This document shows positions 8,807 to 18,242 of a DNA stretch of 64,000 nucleotides, one piece after another. The DNA lies in NCBI RefSeq assembly GCF_000379765.1, contig NZ_KB903438.1, forward strand, positions 62,001 to 126,000, in the 5' to 3' direction. Made by a program: the position numbers and the translations under genes. The first letter of the stretch is position 1. The number at the start of each line of letters is the position of its first letter. This stretch comes from Flexithrix dorotheae DSM 6795 (GTDB taxonomy: Bacteria > Bacteroidota > Bacteroidia > Cytophagales > Flammeovirgaceae). The notes under the pieces are model-generated. The model was not told the origin of the DNA. It worked only from the letters and a program-made list of their open reading frames with translations, and did not search any database.

Positions 8807-9307
8807 ATGCGATTTTATATTCTCCTTTTAGCAATTAGTTTGTTTTATGCCTGTTCTCAGCAAACTACTAATGAAGCGGCAAATACCACCACAAAAGAAA
8901 CTTCTGTGGAAGAAAATCCAAATGTGCATGGCATTGAAGTTTCTGAATCTGCAGCTATTTCTTTAGCCGATTTATCTGAAAAAATGACTGGAATCGAAAA
9001 GATGGAGGATATTACGGTAAAGGCCATAGTGACAGATGTTTGCCAGAAAAAAGGTTGCTGGATGAATTTGGAAAGACCAGATGGCTCCAAAATGAAGGTA
9101 ACCTTTAAAGATTATGCCTTATTCATGCCAACGGATATTGTAGGAAAAGAAGTGGTGATTCATGGCTATGCAGCAAATGAAACCATGCCCATAGATCAAT
9201 TGAAGCATTATGCAGAGGATGCCGGAAAAACGCAGGAAGAAATTGATGCCATCACTGAACCTGAATTGGCGCTGGCTTTTGAGGCGGATGGTGTTTTGAT
9301 AAAATAG
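8807..9307 (+). CDS. DUF4920 lipoprotein
   Basis: 166 residues from the ATG at 8807. A longer frame exists upstream, but this start gives a proper lipoprotein signal (LLLAISLFYACSQQ, lipidated Cys at residue 16) just behind the promoter. The domain matches DUF4920: VKAIVTDVCQKKGCWMNLE has the conserved Cys pair (C-x4-C), then GSKMKVTFKDYALFMPTDI and VIHGYA. The two cysteines could bind metal or form a disulfide. The function of the family is not known to me. It is probably anchored in an envelope membrane and is monocistronic, with a terminator 25 bp after the stop. Confidence 0.85.
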   Translation: MRFYILLLAISLFYACSQQTTNEAANTTTKETSVEENPNVHGIEVSESAAISLADLSEKMTGIEKMEDITVKAIVTDVCQKKGCWMNLERPDGSKMKVTFKDYALFMPTDIVGKEVVIHGYAANETMPIDQLKHYAEDAGKTQEEIDAITEPELALAFEADGVLIK

Positions 9308-9331
9308 GAAAACTGATAATTATTTGATGAA

Positions 9332-9355
9332 GCCAGTAAGGTTTGCCTTGCTGGT
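9332..9355 (+). terminator. Rho-independent terminator
   Basis: GCCAGTAAGG (9332-9341) pairs with CCTTGCTGGT (9346-9355) including G-U pairs, with a TTTG loop, followed by TTTGTTTTTT. It ends the DUF4920 lipoprotein transcript. Confidence 0.75.
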
Positions 9356-9403
9356 TTTGTTTTTTACCAACTTGAACCGGAAATTGGGCGTCTTAAAAAG
9401 ACC

Positions 9404-9411
9404 TATCTTTG
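9404..9411 (+). promoter_or_regulatory. Promoter -7 element, subtilase gene
   Basis: TATCTTTG matches TAnnTTTG exactly. A weak -33-like ATTG lies at 9383-9386. The expected start of transcription near 9417 supports ATG 9436, not 9409, as the translation start. Confidence 0.5.
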
Positions 9412-9435
9412 ATATGTAGAATAAAGCCAGCTTTT

Positions 9436-11043
9436 ATGCGATTAATTACCCTTCTGATCATATTTTTTGCAATTTCCGGGAATTTATTTGCCCAGGAAAA
9501 TCTATTTGCAGTATTTTTTAAAGATAAAACAGGTACCTCATTTTCCCTGGATCAACCCGAAGCCTTTTTATCTGAAAAGTCCCTGCAAAGAAGACAAAAA
9601 CAGGGAATTGAATTAGATGATAAAGATCTCCCGGTAAGTTTTTTTTATCTGGATGAGTTGAAGGCCAACGGGGCGGAAATTATTTATACCTCAAAATGGC
9701 TCAATGGGGCTTTAATTGAAGTGAATGATGATGCTTCCCAAGATAAAATTAAGCAATTGCCTTTTTTAAGAAATCCCTCTTTTCCTCTCGGTACCCTTAC
9801 ACTAAATGAAATACAGGAAATAAATGAAGACCTGAACTATGGGAATTCCTTTACTCAAAATGAAATGCTGGGTATTGATTTGATGCACCAATTGGGTTAT
9901 GATGGAGAAGGCATAACCATTGCCATTTTGGATGGAGGTTTTAATAACACAGACGAAATTCCGGCCTTTGACAGCTTATTTCAAAAAGGAAAAATCAGAG
10001 GAACTTACGATTTCATAGATCATGAAGAAAATGTTTATGATGATCATAAACATGGAATGCAGGTGTTTTCAGCTATGGCAGCCCTTGCCCCTGGAGAATT
10101 AATTGGCCCGGCCTATAATGCAAATTATTATCTTTTTAGAACAGAAAATGCAGGAGTTGAAGCCAGAGTTGAGGAGTTTTTTTGGACTGTGGCTGCAGAG
10201 TATGCTGATAGTGTTGGGGTTGATATTTTAAGTTCTTCCTTAGGTTATAATTTATTTGATCAGGAAAATGACAATTATACACAGGAGGATCTGGATGGGG
10301 AAAAGGCTATGATCACTCAGGCGGCAGACATTGCAGCAGGAAGAGGAATGCTGGTGGTGGTAAGTGCCGGAAATGAAGGAAATGATCCCTGGAAATCAAT
10401 CATTTTTCCTGCTGATGGAGATTCGGTATTAGCAGTTGGAGCGGTAAATCAAACCGGTAACCTGACTGCATTTTCTTCCCTTGGGCCAAGTGCAGATGAC
10501 AGAATTAAACCAGAACTGGTGGCCATGGGCCAGGGGACTATCGTGTTAAGCCCTACTGGAAGTATTTCCTCCAACAACGGAACCTCTTTTGCGGCACCCA
10601 TTGTGGCTGGCTTAGCTGCAGGGGTTTGGCAGGCTTTTCCTCATCTTACTAATATGGAATTAATGGAATTGCTTAAAAATTCAGGCTCCCAGGCTTCTAA
10701 TCCTGATAATAAACTGGGTTACGGAATTCCCAGTTTTAAATCCATTATTGAAAACACTCCCTTAAGCAGCAAGACTTTTGACCATTTAGATAATGAAATT
10801 AAATTCTACCCCAATCCAAATGCCGGAATCTTTCATTTTGATTTACCCGAAAACTGGGTGGGAAAAGAATTGAATTGGGTATTGATTTCCAGAGATGGGA
10901 GAGAGATTCAAAAAGCAAGCATTATTCCTCATGCTGCTTCTTTTCAGGTTGATATTTCAGGAAATTCAAAGCTAAAAGGTCCCTATTTACTGAAAGTTCA
11001 ACAACAAAAAATATCGAAGGTTTTTAAGATATATTTTGAGTAG
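9436..11043 (+). CDS. Secreted subtilisin-like serine protease with T9SS tail
   Basis: 535 residues from the ATG at 9436, which gives a clean signal peptide (LITLLIIFFAISGNLFAQ). The S8 catalytic triad is complete: Asp in ITIAILDGGFNN (~166), His in YDDHKHGMQV (~208) and Ser in NNGTSFAAPIVAG (~387). An N-terminal ~120-residue region is probably an inhibitory propeptide. The last ~80 residues (from FYPNPNAGIFHFDLPENW to LLKVQQQKISKVFKIYF) form a type IX secretion C-terminal sorting domain, so the protease should be exported to the surface or the medium. It stands between the DUF4920 gene and the AddA-like gene, with its own promoter. Confidence 0.92.
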   Translation: MRLITLLIIFFAISGNLFAQENLFAVFFKDKTGTSFSLDQPEAFLSEKSLQRRQKQGIELDDKDLPVSFFYLDELKANGAEIIYTSKWLNGALIEVNDDASQDKIKQLPFLRNPSFPLGTLTLNEIQEINEDLNYGNSFTQNEMLGIDLMHQLGYDGEGITIAILDGGFNNTDEIPAFDSLFQKGKIRGTYDFIDHEENVYDDHKHGMQVFSAMAALAPGELIGPAYNANYYLFRTENAGVEARVEEFFWTVAAEYADSVGVDILSSSLGYNLFDQENDNYTQEDLDGEKAMITQAADIAAGRGMLVVVSAGNEGNDPWKSIIFPADGDSVLAVGAVNQTGNLTAFSSLGPSADDRIKPELVAMGQGTIVLSPTGSISSNNGTSFAAPIVAGLAAGVWQAFPHLTNMELMELLKNSGSQASNPDNKLGYGIPSFKSIIENTPLSSKTFDHLDNEIKFYPNPNAGIFHFDLPENWVGKELNWVLISRDGREIQKASIIPHAASFQVDISGNSKLKGPYLLKVQQQKISKVFKIYFE

Positions 11044-11130
11044 TTTTGGATTTTGTATAATCTGTTCCAAATTGTACCGGATAGATAAAAGCACGGGTGC
11101 TTAATTCATTTTCCTTAAGATTTTTTTGAC

Positions 11131-14100
11131 TTGAATTTTAAAATCTATAAATCATCGGCCGGATCGGGCAAAACTTTTACCCTTACCAAGGAATATCTGA
11201 AATTGGCTTTGGTAGCTCCGGGTATGTTGCCCCATTTCAAGCCTATTTATTTTAGAAGCATTCTGGCAGTGACTTTCACAAATGATGCGGCAAATGAAAT
11301 GAAGGAAAGAATCATGGATCATCTTTCCGAAATCGCACATCTTCAGCCTGAGGAATCTCAGCCTATGCTGGATTTAATTATGCTGGATATTCCGGAGGAG
11401 TACCCGGAGGTAAAGCTGACCAGGGAACAGGTGATAGAAAGGGCGGCCAGGGTACATGAAACATTATTACACAATTATGCAGATTTTTCGGTCAGTACCA
11501 TTGATGCTTTTAATAATCGAATTGTCCAGTCATTTAAAAAGGATTTAAATCTGCCTTTCAACTATGAAGTGGAGTTGGAAACGGATGACCTGCTGGATGA
11601 ATCTACTGATAATTTGCAGGATGAAGTAGGAGCCGGACTGGATAAAGCACTCAGTGATTTAATTGTAGAATTTGCCCTGAACAAAGCCGATAACAATAAC
11701 AGTTGGTATATTGATGAGGATTTAAAATCATTTGGACAGAATATTTTTAATGAAGAGAAATATGAATCTATCCAAAACCTGCAGGACCTTACTCCGGGGG
11801 ATTTTCAAAAAATAAAAAATGACCTTTTTGGTTATCTGAAAAAGGTAGAAAATCAGGTAAGTGCAGTGGCTGAAAAAGCTTATTTTTCCATCATCGACCA
11901 GGGCCTGAATGCTTCCCATTTTTTTTATTCGGGAAAAGGAATATTTGCCTATTTTGAAAATCATTTTAAAATCAGGAAAAAAATCAATGAACTGGACCCA
12001 AACAGTTATGTGCTCAAAACCATAAATGAAGACAAGTGGTATGGAAGCAAGGCGCAGGCTTTTGAGAAAAATGTAATTGATGGCTTAAAGGATGATTTAA
12101 TTGCCGCATTCCATGAAATAGAAGGCATAAAAACAAGGGAGATGGCCAACTATATGATTGCCTACTCTCTTCGGAAAAATATCTACCTGCTGGCAACCAT
12201 TAATGAGCTGGATAAGAAAATTAAGGAAATAAAGGCTGATAAAAACCTGGTCCATATCTCGGATTTTAACCGAAAAATTAACCTGATAGTAGAAGAGGAA
12301 CCAGTGCCTTATATTTATGAAAGACTTGGAGAACGCTACCATCATATTCTGATAGATGAGTTTCAGGATACCTCAAAAATGCAGTGGCATAACCTAATTC
12401 CCCTAATGGTGAATGCGCTTGGCAAGGGTTCCATGACTTTGATTGTGGGTGATGCCAAACAGGCTATTTACCGATGGCGGGGAGGAAAGTCGGAAATGCT
12501 GGTGAAACTTCCGGATTTGCCCACTGCAGCGGTTACTTCTCCCTTGAAAAGAGAGGCGGCTGTTTTCAAAAAACAAAGTCTCATTCAATCCCTCAATACC
12601 AATTACAGAAGTAAGGATAATGTGATTCATTTTAACAATGGAATTTTCACGGCCTTAAAGGATGATTTGATTGATACTTTTCCCGAAGTTGGGGAATTTT
12701 ACAACGAAGTTTTTCAGGAATGTTCGGGGAAAAGCGGAGGGCATGTAGAGGTAGAATTTGTGGAAAAATCTCTTCCAAAACCTTCCTTCGAATTGGTGAA
12801 TTATGACAGAACCCTTCGGATTATTAAACATGTAACGGATGAACTTCATTATGATCTTTCCGATATTGCCATCCTGACCAGAAATAATGGTCATGGCGCT
12901 TTTCTGGCAGAAAAGCTGATAGATGATAAAATTCCTGTAATTTCCAGTGAATCTCTATTGCTTCACAATGCGCCTGAAGTTAAGTTTCTGGTAGATTTCC
13001 TCAGGGTGATTCATCATCCTACTAACCCGACTTTAAAGGCGGATTTATTGCTTTATCTTTCCCAACACTATGAAAAAATAGGAGAGTCATTTCAGAAAAT
13101 TGATGGGAAAAGATACAAGGAAATTGCAGAGGCTGCGAAGGAAATAAACCTGCTGGAATTCACCAGACTGATCAAAGAATATTTCAATGCCGAGCTTTAC
13201 CTGAAATCACTTCAATTTCTTTCCATCTATGAGATGACAGAAGAATTAATCCGGACTTTCAGACTGAATGAGTTGGAAAAAAGCCAGATTTATATTCAGA
13301 AGTTTCTGGATGTCATCCTGAAATTCTCCATTAAAAAAGGGAATAACTTACTGGACTTTCTGGAATTCTGGGACAAGAAAGAAGGTAAGCTTTCTATCAG
13401 TACGCCCAAGGAAGGAAATGCAGTGCGCATAATGAGCATTCATAAATCGAAAGGTTTGCAGTTCCCCATTGTCATCATTCCCTTTGCAAATTGGGGGCTG
13501 CAGCCTAAGCCGGGAACCACAATCTGGAGAAACTGGAATACTGATAAACTGAGTAAATCACTGCCATCAGTTATCCTTACTGTGGGAAAGGATTTGGAAA
13601 GAACAGAGTTTAGGACCGATTACCTTCAGGAACTTGAGGCTACTTTTCTGGATGGATTTAATTTGATGTATGTGGCCTTCACCCGAGCAGAAGAAAAGCT
13701 TTTTATGATTTCTCAGGATTCTTCAAAACCAGAAGCTTTGAAGAGTATAGCAGATTTACTTTGCAATTATAAAGTATTGCAAAAAGGAGAATTGAATACT
13801 ACAAATGAGGAGATTTCCATAGAAAACCAGAAAGGGGAAAAGGCTGTAGTGCATATAGAAAAAGTGGTTTTTTATAAAGATGAAAAACCAGAGAAGCTGA
13901 AGAAAGCTGCCAAAAAAGCTGATTCGGAAATATTACCAGAACAACAAATTTTAAAAGTTGGGAGGTTTTACCACACGGAAAGTCGGGATAAAATAAGAAT
14001 GCGGAAAAGTTCTGACCGTGATTTAGATAGGGACATATCCATTCACGATATGTATTCGGCCAGAAAACAGGGGATTTTGTTACACTATGCTTTTGAAAAA

Positions 14101-14505
14101 ATTAAATACAACACCGATATAGAAAAGGCAGTTGCCACTCTGATTACGGAGGGATTAATCAATGAAAATGAACAGGATAAGATCAGAAAAAGCCTTTCAG
14201 CTGTGATGAAAATCCCTGAAATTAAACGCTATTACGATCCTTCCGCAGGAGTGAAAGTCAAAAATGAAAAGGAGCTCATTCTGGGAACTAAAAAAGGCAA
14301 AGGGTTACAATCGCTGCGGCCAGACAGGATTGTAAGAGATGGAAATGAATTGGTTATTATTGACTACAAAACAGGTGGGGAAGACCCTGAAAAATATGGA
14401 AAGCAAATTAGAAAATATGCTAAAGTTTTTAGAGAAATGGGCTACCAGCAAATTCGAATGTTTATTGTTTATACCGAATTGCTGAAAGCGCGGGAGGTGA
14501 AATAA
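11131..14505 (+). CDS. AddA/RecB-like UvrD helicase with C-terminal nuclease
   Basis: 1124 residues with a TTG start (no usable ATG before the P-loop). Superfamily 1 helicase motifs are in order: Walker A SSAGSGKTFTLTKEY (~8-22), motif Ia VTFTNDAANEMKERI, motif II ILIDEFQDTSKMQW (~408), IVGDAKQAIYRWRGG (~438), VRIMSIHKSKGLQFPIVII (~765) and LMYVAFTRAEEKLF (~847). The C terminus carries a PD-(D/E)xK nuclease (SLRPDRIV, then VIIDYKTGGEDPEKYGKQI). It fits the helicase-nuclease subunit of an AddAB/RecBCD-type double-strand-break repair machine. The AddB-type partner is not adjacent. Confidence 0.9.
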   Translation: MNFKIYKSSAGSGKTFTLTKEYLKLALVAPGMLPHFKPIYFRSILAVTFTNDAANEMKERIMDHLSEIAHLQPEESQPMLDLIMLDIPEEYPEVKLTREQVIERAARVHETLLHNYADFSVSTIDAFNNRIVQSFKKDLNLPFNYEVELETDDLLDESTDNLQDEVGAGLDKALSDLIVEFALNKADNNNSWYIDEDLKSFGQNIFNEEKYESIQNLQDLTPGDFQKIKNDLFGYLKKVENQVSAVAEKAYFSIIDQGLNASHFFYSGKGIFAYFENHFKIRKKINELDPNSYVLKTINEDKWYGSKAQAFEKNVIDGLKDDLIAAFHEIEGIKTREMANYMIAYSLRKNIYLLATINELDKKIKEIKADKNLVHISDFNRKINLIVEEEPVPYIYERLGERYHHILIDEFQDTSKMQWHNLIPLMVNALGKGSMTLIVGDAKQAIYRWRGGKSEMLVKLPDLPTAAVTSPLKREAAVFKKQSLIQSLNTNYRSKDNVIHFNNGIFTALKDDLIDTFPEVGEFYNEVFQECSGKSGGHVEVEFVEKSLPKPSFELVNYDRTLRIIKHVTDELHYDLSDIAILTRNNGHGAFLAEKLIDDKIPVISSESLLLHNAPEVKFLVDFLRVIHHPTNPTLKADLLLYLSQHYEKIGESFQKIDGKRYKEIAEAAKEINLLEFTRLIKEYFNAELYLKSLQFLSIYEMTEELIRTFRLNELEKSQIYIQKFLDVILKFSIKKGNNLLDFLEFWDKKEGKLSISTPKEGNAVRIMSIHKSKGLQFPIVIIPFANWGLQPKPGTTIWRNWNTDKLSKSLPSVILTVGKDLERTEFRTDYLQELEATFLDGFNLMYVAFTRAEEKLFMISQDSSKPEALKSIADLLCNYKVLQKGELNTTNEEISIENQKGEKAVVHIEKVVFYKDEKPEKLKKAAKKADSEILPEQQILKVGRFYHTESRDKIRMRKSSDRDLDRDISIHDMYSARKQGILLHYAFEKIKYNTDIEKAVATLITEGLINENEQDKIRKSLSAVMKIPEIKRYYDPSAGVKVKNEKELILGTKKGKGLQSLRPDRIVRDGNELVIIDYKTGGEDPEKYGKQIRKYAKVFREMGYQQIRMFIVYTELLKAREVK

Positions 14506-14868
14506 AAATTTTTCTCCCCATTCCAACTTTTGCTTATATTTGCCAGTCTATTTTATTCAAACCCCACACTGTGTCTACTATCGCCTAAAAATTTAGGCAA
14601 AATATAGGGTGATTGTCATTTGGTTTAAAAAGCCAGTCACAGATCATGTCCTGAAAATTTCACTAACACTTTTTTGATGATAAATGCCTTTAGGGTTTCT
14701 TTTTAATACTTATGAAAAAAGAAACTGAATTGCTTAATTTTGCATTTTCAACCTGAATGCATTTTTTGTTTTTTAAATGTATTGTTAAATCAGGGATTTG
14801 GTGCACAATAGCCTTTGCTTGTCTGCTCAATTCCTAAAATTGAAAAGAACCAATTAAAATTAGAAAAA
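14506..14868. other. Intergenic, possible long 5' leader
   Basis: Two TAnnTTTG-like elements (TATATTTG 14535-14542 and TAATTTTG 14735-14742) lie far upstream of the FKBP gene, plus a short palindrome GCCTAAA-AA-TTTAGGC (14583-14598). No terminator follows the AddA-like gene. I see no coding frame. Confidence 0.45.
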
Positions 14869-15765
14869 ATGAAAAAAATCTTTCCAGCTTTTATTTATGG
14901 CTTAATCAGCATGTTTTTGTTTTCATGTATTGATGAACCAGAACCTTCCTATATAGATGATGAGGATAAGGTTGAACAATATATTGCCGACAATAATCTC
15001 AATGCTGTAAAATCAGATTTTGGGATTTACTATGTTGAACTGGATGGAGGTTTAGGAATTACTCCGAATGATTCCAGTGTGGTTGATGCTTCGTTTTCCC
15101 TTGGTTTATTAGATGGGAAACTGGTAGATACTGTATCAAACTTTGTGTTTACACCGAATATTACACCTAATGCGGAAGTAAACGAATTCAGAACTTTAGG
15201 GCAACTTTATGGAATAATGGAGACTAATCTGCAAGGAAAGAATTTTGTGATTATGCCTTCCAAATTGGCATTTGGTACCAGTTCAGGAACAATTGGAAAT
15301 ACTTTTATTGAGGCCAATTCTATTCTTACCTCAGTGATACAGATCAATGCTATACGTACAAAGGAGGAGCAGAAAGGATATGAAGATCAAATGATTTTAG
15401 ATTATTTGGAGGAGAATAATCTTGAAGCTGAATTGATTTCTGAAGAAGGGCTTTATAAGGTTTTATTGGAAGAGGCAGACACTACTGCAAAGCCTATTAA
15501 TGGTTTGAATATCACAGTAGCTTATGAAGGAATTGTGTTGCAGACCGGAGAAAAATTTGATGAATCTGAAAGTGCAGTATTTACATTTTCGGATGAAAGC
15601 TTAATTAAAGGGTTTTATGATGGTATCGCCACCATGAAAAAAGGGGAAAAGGCCATATTTATCATGCCTTCTCACCTGGCTTATGGAGCCACTGGTCCTT
15701 CTCAGGGCAGTACCATTTACCCATATAGCGCATTAATTTTCAGGGTAACCCTTTTAGATGTTTAA
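14869..15765 (+). CDS. FKBP-type peptidyl-prolyl isomerase lipoprotein, two domains
   Basis: 298 residues from the ATG at 14869, chosen because it opens a lipoprotein signal (GLISMFLFSCIDEPEP, Cys at ~20). Two tandem FKBP-like domains follow. The first (~40-165) keeps the outline (NFVIMPSKLAFGTSSG) but lacks the usual GxxxDSS/T entry and looks degenerate. The second (~190-298) is standard: VAYEGIVLQTGEKFDES, then LIKGFYDGIATMKKGEKAIF and MPSHLAYGA. It should assist folding of envelope proteins. A second FKBP lipoprotein gene follows 124 bp later. GldI of gliding flavobacteria is also an FKBP lipoprotein, but orthology is not claimed. Confidence 0.88.
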   Translation: MKKIFPAFIYGLISMFLFSCIDEPEPSYIDDEDKVEQYIADNNLNAVKSDFGIYYVELDGGLGITPNDSSVVDASFSLGLLDGKLVDTVSNFVFTPNITPNAEVNEFRTLGQLYGIMETNLQGKNFVIMPSKLAFGTSSGTIGNTFIEANSILTSVIQINAIRTKEEQKGYEDQMILDYLEENNLEAELISEEGLYKVLLEEADTTAKPINGLNITVAYEGIVLQTGEKFDESESAVFTFSDESLIKGFYDGIATMKKGEKAIFIMPSHLAYGATGPSQGSTIYPYSALIFRVTLLDV

Positions 15766-15780
15766 TTTTGATGATATTAT

Positions 15781-15805
15781 TGCCCGATCATATTTTGATC
15801 GGGCA
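15781..15805 (+). terminator. Rho-independent terminator
   Basis: Perfect 10-bp stem TGCCCGATCA/TGATCGGGCA (15781-15790 with 15796-15805), loop TATTT, then seven T. It separates the two FKBP genes transcriptionally. Confidence 0.88.
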
Positions 15806-15889
15806 TTTTTTTAGCTGATAAGTTTAGTGTTTGAGTAAACTTACAGGCTTCTAAATGCATTTACCTGTTGTAGTTCAACAAACTTTATT

Positions 15890-16477
15890 ATGACTATTTA
15901 TAAAACTCAGAATTTGAAATTTTTCCGGAAATTTATTCAGTATTTATTGGCATTAGGAATTTTGTCATTTTTAGGAAGTTGCGAAGAAGAGGAAAAAGTT
16001 ATTATGACGCAGGATGAAAAAGATGAAATTATATTAACCAATTACTTTCAGGAAAATAATATTCAAAATGTTCAACAATCTTCAACAGGATTATACTATA
16101 TAGTTTTAGAAGAAGGTACCGGAGAACAGGTACCTAACCAGGTTGCCGTTACGACCGAATTCAAAACCAGAATTCTCTATGAGAAGGTGGTTCAGAGCTC
16201 AGAATTTACAGGACAACGTGTTTTCCAAACTGCTACAGGGCAAATCGCCACCGGAGTAGATGAGGACGGAAATTATGAATATGGTAATTCTTTGGTAATG
16301 GCCGCTGAGGTGGAGGCTGTAAAAGAAATGGCTGTAGGAGGGAAGAGAAGGCTTTATGTCCCCTCCAGGTTGGGTTATCCTAGTGGTACCGGTTCAAATA
16401 ATTCTACATCAGGGCTTAGAATTCCTGCCAATACTGTCACCACAGTTGATCTGGAGGTGATTAAGTTTGAATTATAA
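15890..16477 (+). CDS. FKBP-type peptidyl-prolyl isomerase lipoprotein
   Basis: 195 residues. The N terminus has a lipoprotein signal (YLLALGILSFLGSCEEEE, Cys at ~31). The FKBP domain spans ~60-195: GLYYIVLEEGTGEQVPNQV, VTTEFKTRILYEKVVQSS, then EAVKEMAVGGKRRLYVPSRL, GYPSGTGS and IPANTVTTVDLEVIKFEL. The surface loops differ from the FK506-binding type. It is probably tethered in the envelope and assists prolyl isomerisation of exported proteins. It is separated from the preceding FKBP gene by a strong terminator and followed after 27 bp by rdgB, with which it may be co-transcribed. Confidence 0.88.
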   Translation: MTIYKTQNLKFFRKFIQYLLALGILSFLGSCEEEEKVIMTQDEKDEIILTNYFQENNIQNVQQSSTGLYYIVLEEGTGEQVPNQVAVTTEFKTRILYEKVVQSSEFTGQRVFQTATGQIATGVDEDGNYEYGNSLVMAAEVEAVKEMAVGGKRRLYVPSRLGYPSGTGSNNSTSGLRIPANTVTTVDLEVIKFEL

Positions 16478-16504
16478 TTTTTAATTTCCCAGCCATACGA
16501 TTCT

Positions 16505-17086
16505 ATGAGTGCTTTACCAAAAATTTGCTTTGCTACTAATAATGAGAATAAACTGAAAGAGGTGAAAACACTACTGGCAGGTAAGTTTGAGGTGGTAGGA
16601 TTAAAGGAAATTGGTTGTGAAGAGGATGTTCCTGAAACTCAGGAAACTATTGAAGGCAATTCTAAACAGAAAGCCGAATATATTTGGGACAATTACAAAA
16701 TCAATTGTTTTGCGGATGATACAGGCTTGGAAGTTCCCGCCTTGAATAATGAACCTGGAGTTTATTCGGCAAGATATGCAGGACCTCAAAGAGACTCCAA
16801 AGCTAATATCAATTTGCTATTGCAAAAACTGGAGGGAAAAACAGACCGATCAGCACGCTTTAAAACGGTGGTTTCCCTGGTCCTGGATGGGAAAGTCGAG
16901 CAGTTTGAAGGGATTGTAAATGGGAAAATTATAGCTGAAGAAACCGGCACGGATGGATTTGGCTACGATCCTGTGTTTGTGCCCGAAGGGTTTAACCAGA
17001 CATTTGCGGAAATGACTATGGAAGCTAAAAATAAAATTAGTCACAGAGGAAGAGCGGTGCGCAAGCTGGTGGATTTTTTAATTTAA
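16505..17086 (+). CDS. rdgB: Non-canonical purine NTP pyrophosphatase (RdgB/HAM1)
   Basis: 193 residues, full length. It hydrolyses XTP, ITP and dITP to monophosphates and so keeps deaminated purines out of nucleic acids. Family motifs are all present: CFATNNENKLKEVKTLL (substrate/Mg site), FADDTGLEVPALNNEPGVYS, GTDGFGYDPVFVPEG and SHRGRAVRKLVDFL. It starts 27 bp after the FKBP gene. Its stop overlaps by 4 bp the stop of the convergent DHH gene (17083-17086), so the two transcripts must overlap. Confidence 0.95.
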   Translation: MSALPKICFATNNENKLKEVKTLLAGKFEVVGLKEIGCEEDVPETQETIEGNSKQKAEYIWDNYKINCFADDTGLEVPALNNEPGVYSARYAGPQRDSKANINLLLQKLEGKTDRSARFKTVVSLVLDGKVEQFEGIVNGKIIAEETGTDGFGYDPVFVPEGFNQTFAEMTMEAKNKISHRGRAVRKLVDFLI

Positions 17087-18093
17087 GCTTTTAGTGCTGC
17101 TTCGTATTCTTTCAAAACCTCCTTGAATTTTTTGATGACATCCTCTAAAGGAATATCAAGCCGGCCTCCAGCTGCATTTTTGTGCCCTCCACCGTTGAAA
17201 TGTTTGGCCGCTAATTCACTAACTGAAAAATCTCCTACCGACCGGAATGACATGGAAATACCATCATTCCTATCAGTAAACATGGCAGCCAGTTTAATTC
17301 CTTCTATGGAGAGTGCATAATTTACAAGACCTTCAGTATCTCCGGTTTTGGAGTTAAATCTTTTCAGATCTTCAGCCTTTATGTAAATAAAAGCGGTATT
17401 ATATTCCCGGATAATTTCAAGTCGGTTATCCAGGGCAAAGCCTAAAAACCTGATTCTGTTTTCGGAATTTGTATCATAAACCAACCTGTGAATTCTTTCT
17501 GTATTCAGTCCCCTGTCCATTAATACGGCAATATTTCTATGTACCTTGCTGGAGGTACTGGAGTATTTGAAAGAGCCCGTATCGGTCATGATGCCTGCAT
17601 AAATGCACTCTGCAATTTCCACATCAATCATTTTCTGATCTCCCAGTAGGGTTATGAAATCAAAAATTAACTCTGCGGTAGCTGAGGCTTTGGTATCCCA
17701 AAGTTCATATTTGGCAAAATCCTCTTTTCCCAAGTGATGGTCAATTAAAACTTTTTCTGCGGGAGATTTTGCAATAGGTTCTCCAAGTTTTTCAATCCGA
17801 TCCAGGCTGGAAAAATCAAGACAGAATATTAAATCGGCCTCATTGATTTTCTTGTTCAATTCCGCCTGGTTGCCATTTTCATAAATTGCCACCTGCTCAT
17901 TACCTGTCATCCAAAATAAAAACTGTGGGTATTCGTCCGGTGAAATTACCAGCGTTTCATGTCCCTTTTTTTGCAGGTACATGGATAAGGCCAAACAAGA
18001 ACCCAGGGCGTCAGCATCAGGCCTTCTGTGAGGGACTATAATTACTTTCTGAGAGGATTGTAGCTTTTCTTTGAGCAATTCAAGATTACGCAT
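17083..18093 (-). CDS. DHH-family phosphoesterase (NrnA-like oligoribonuclease/pAp phosphatase)
   Basis: 336 residues from the ATG at 18093 (a GTG lies one codon upstream). DHH motifs are in order: VPHRRPDADALGSCLAL (~20-36), FCLDFSSLDRIEKL (~92), VLIDHHLGKEDF (the DHH triad, ~118) and AGIMTDTGSFKYSS (~170). The DHHA1 domain is at the C terminus with HFNGGGHKNAAGGRL. Such enzymes degrade nano-RNAs and pAp with Mn. The gene is convergent with rdgB, overlapping it at the stops, and divergent from udk. Confidence 0.92.
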   Translation of the reverse strand: MRNLELLKEKLQSSQKVIIVPHRRPDADALGSCLALSMYLQKKGHETLVISPDEYPQFLFWMTGNEQVAIYENGNQAELNKKINEADLIFCLDFSSLDRIEKLGEPIAKSPAEKVLIDHHLGKEDFAKYELWDTKASATAELIFDFITLLGDQKMIDVEIAECIYAGIMTDTGSFKYSSTSSKVHRNIAVLMDRGLNTERIHRLVYDTNSENRIRFLGFALDNRLEIIREYNTAFIYIKAEDLKRFNSKTGDTEGLVNYALSIEGIKLAAMFTDRNDGISMSFRSVGDFSVSELAAKHFNGGGHKNAAGGRLDIPLEDVIKKFKEVLKEYEAALKA

Positions 18094-18211
18094 CACATAT
18101 TCGGAAATAACCAGTCACAAAAATGTAAATAAATAACTGCAATTACAATAGTGTTTTTTTGCCAAAAATTGATTAAGCTAATCAGGATTCTCCTTATTTA
18201 TTTACTTATGT

Positions 18212-18219
18212 TATATTTG
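18212..18219 (+). promoter_or_regulatory. Promoter -7 element, udk operon
   Basis: TATATTTG matches TAnnTTTG, 23 bp before the udk start. A -33 TTTG is not clear. Confidence 0.4.
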
Positions 18220-18242
18220 GAAAGTTTAAATTTTTAATTGTG

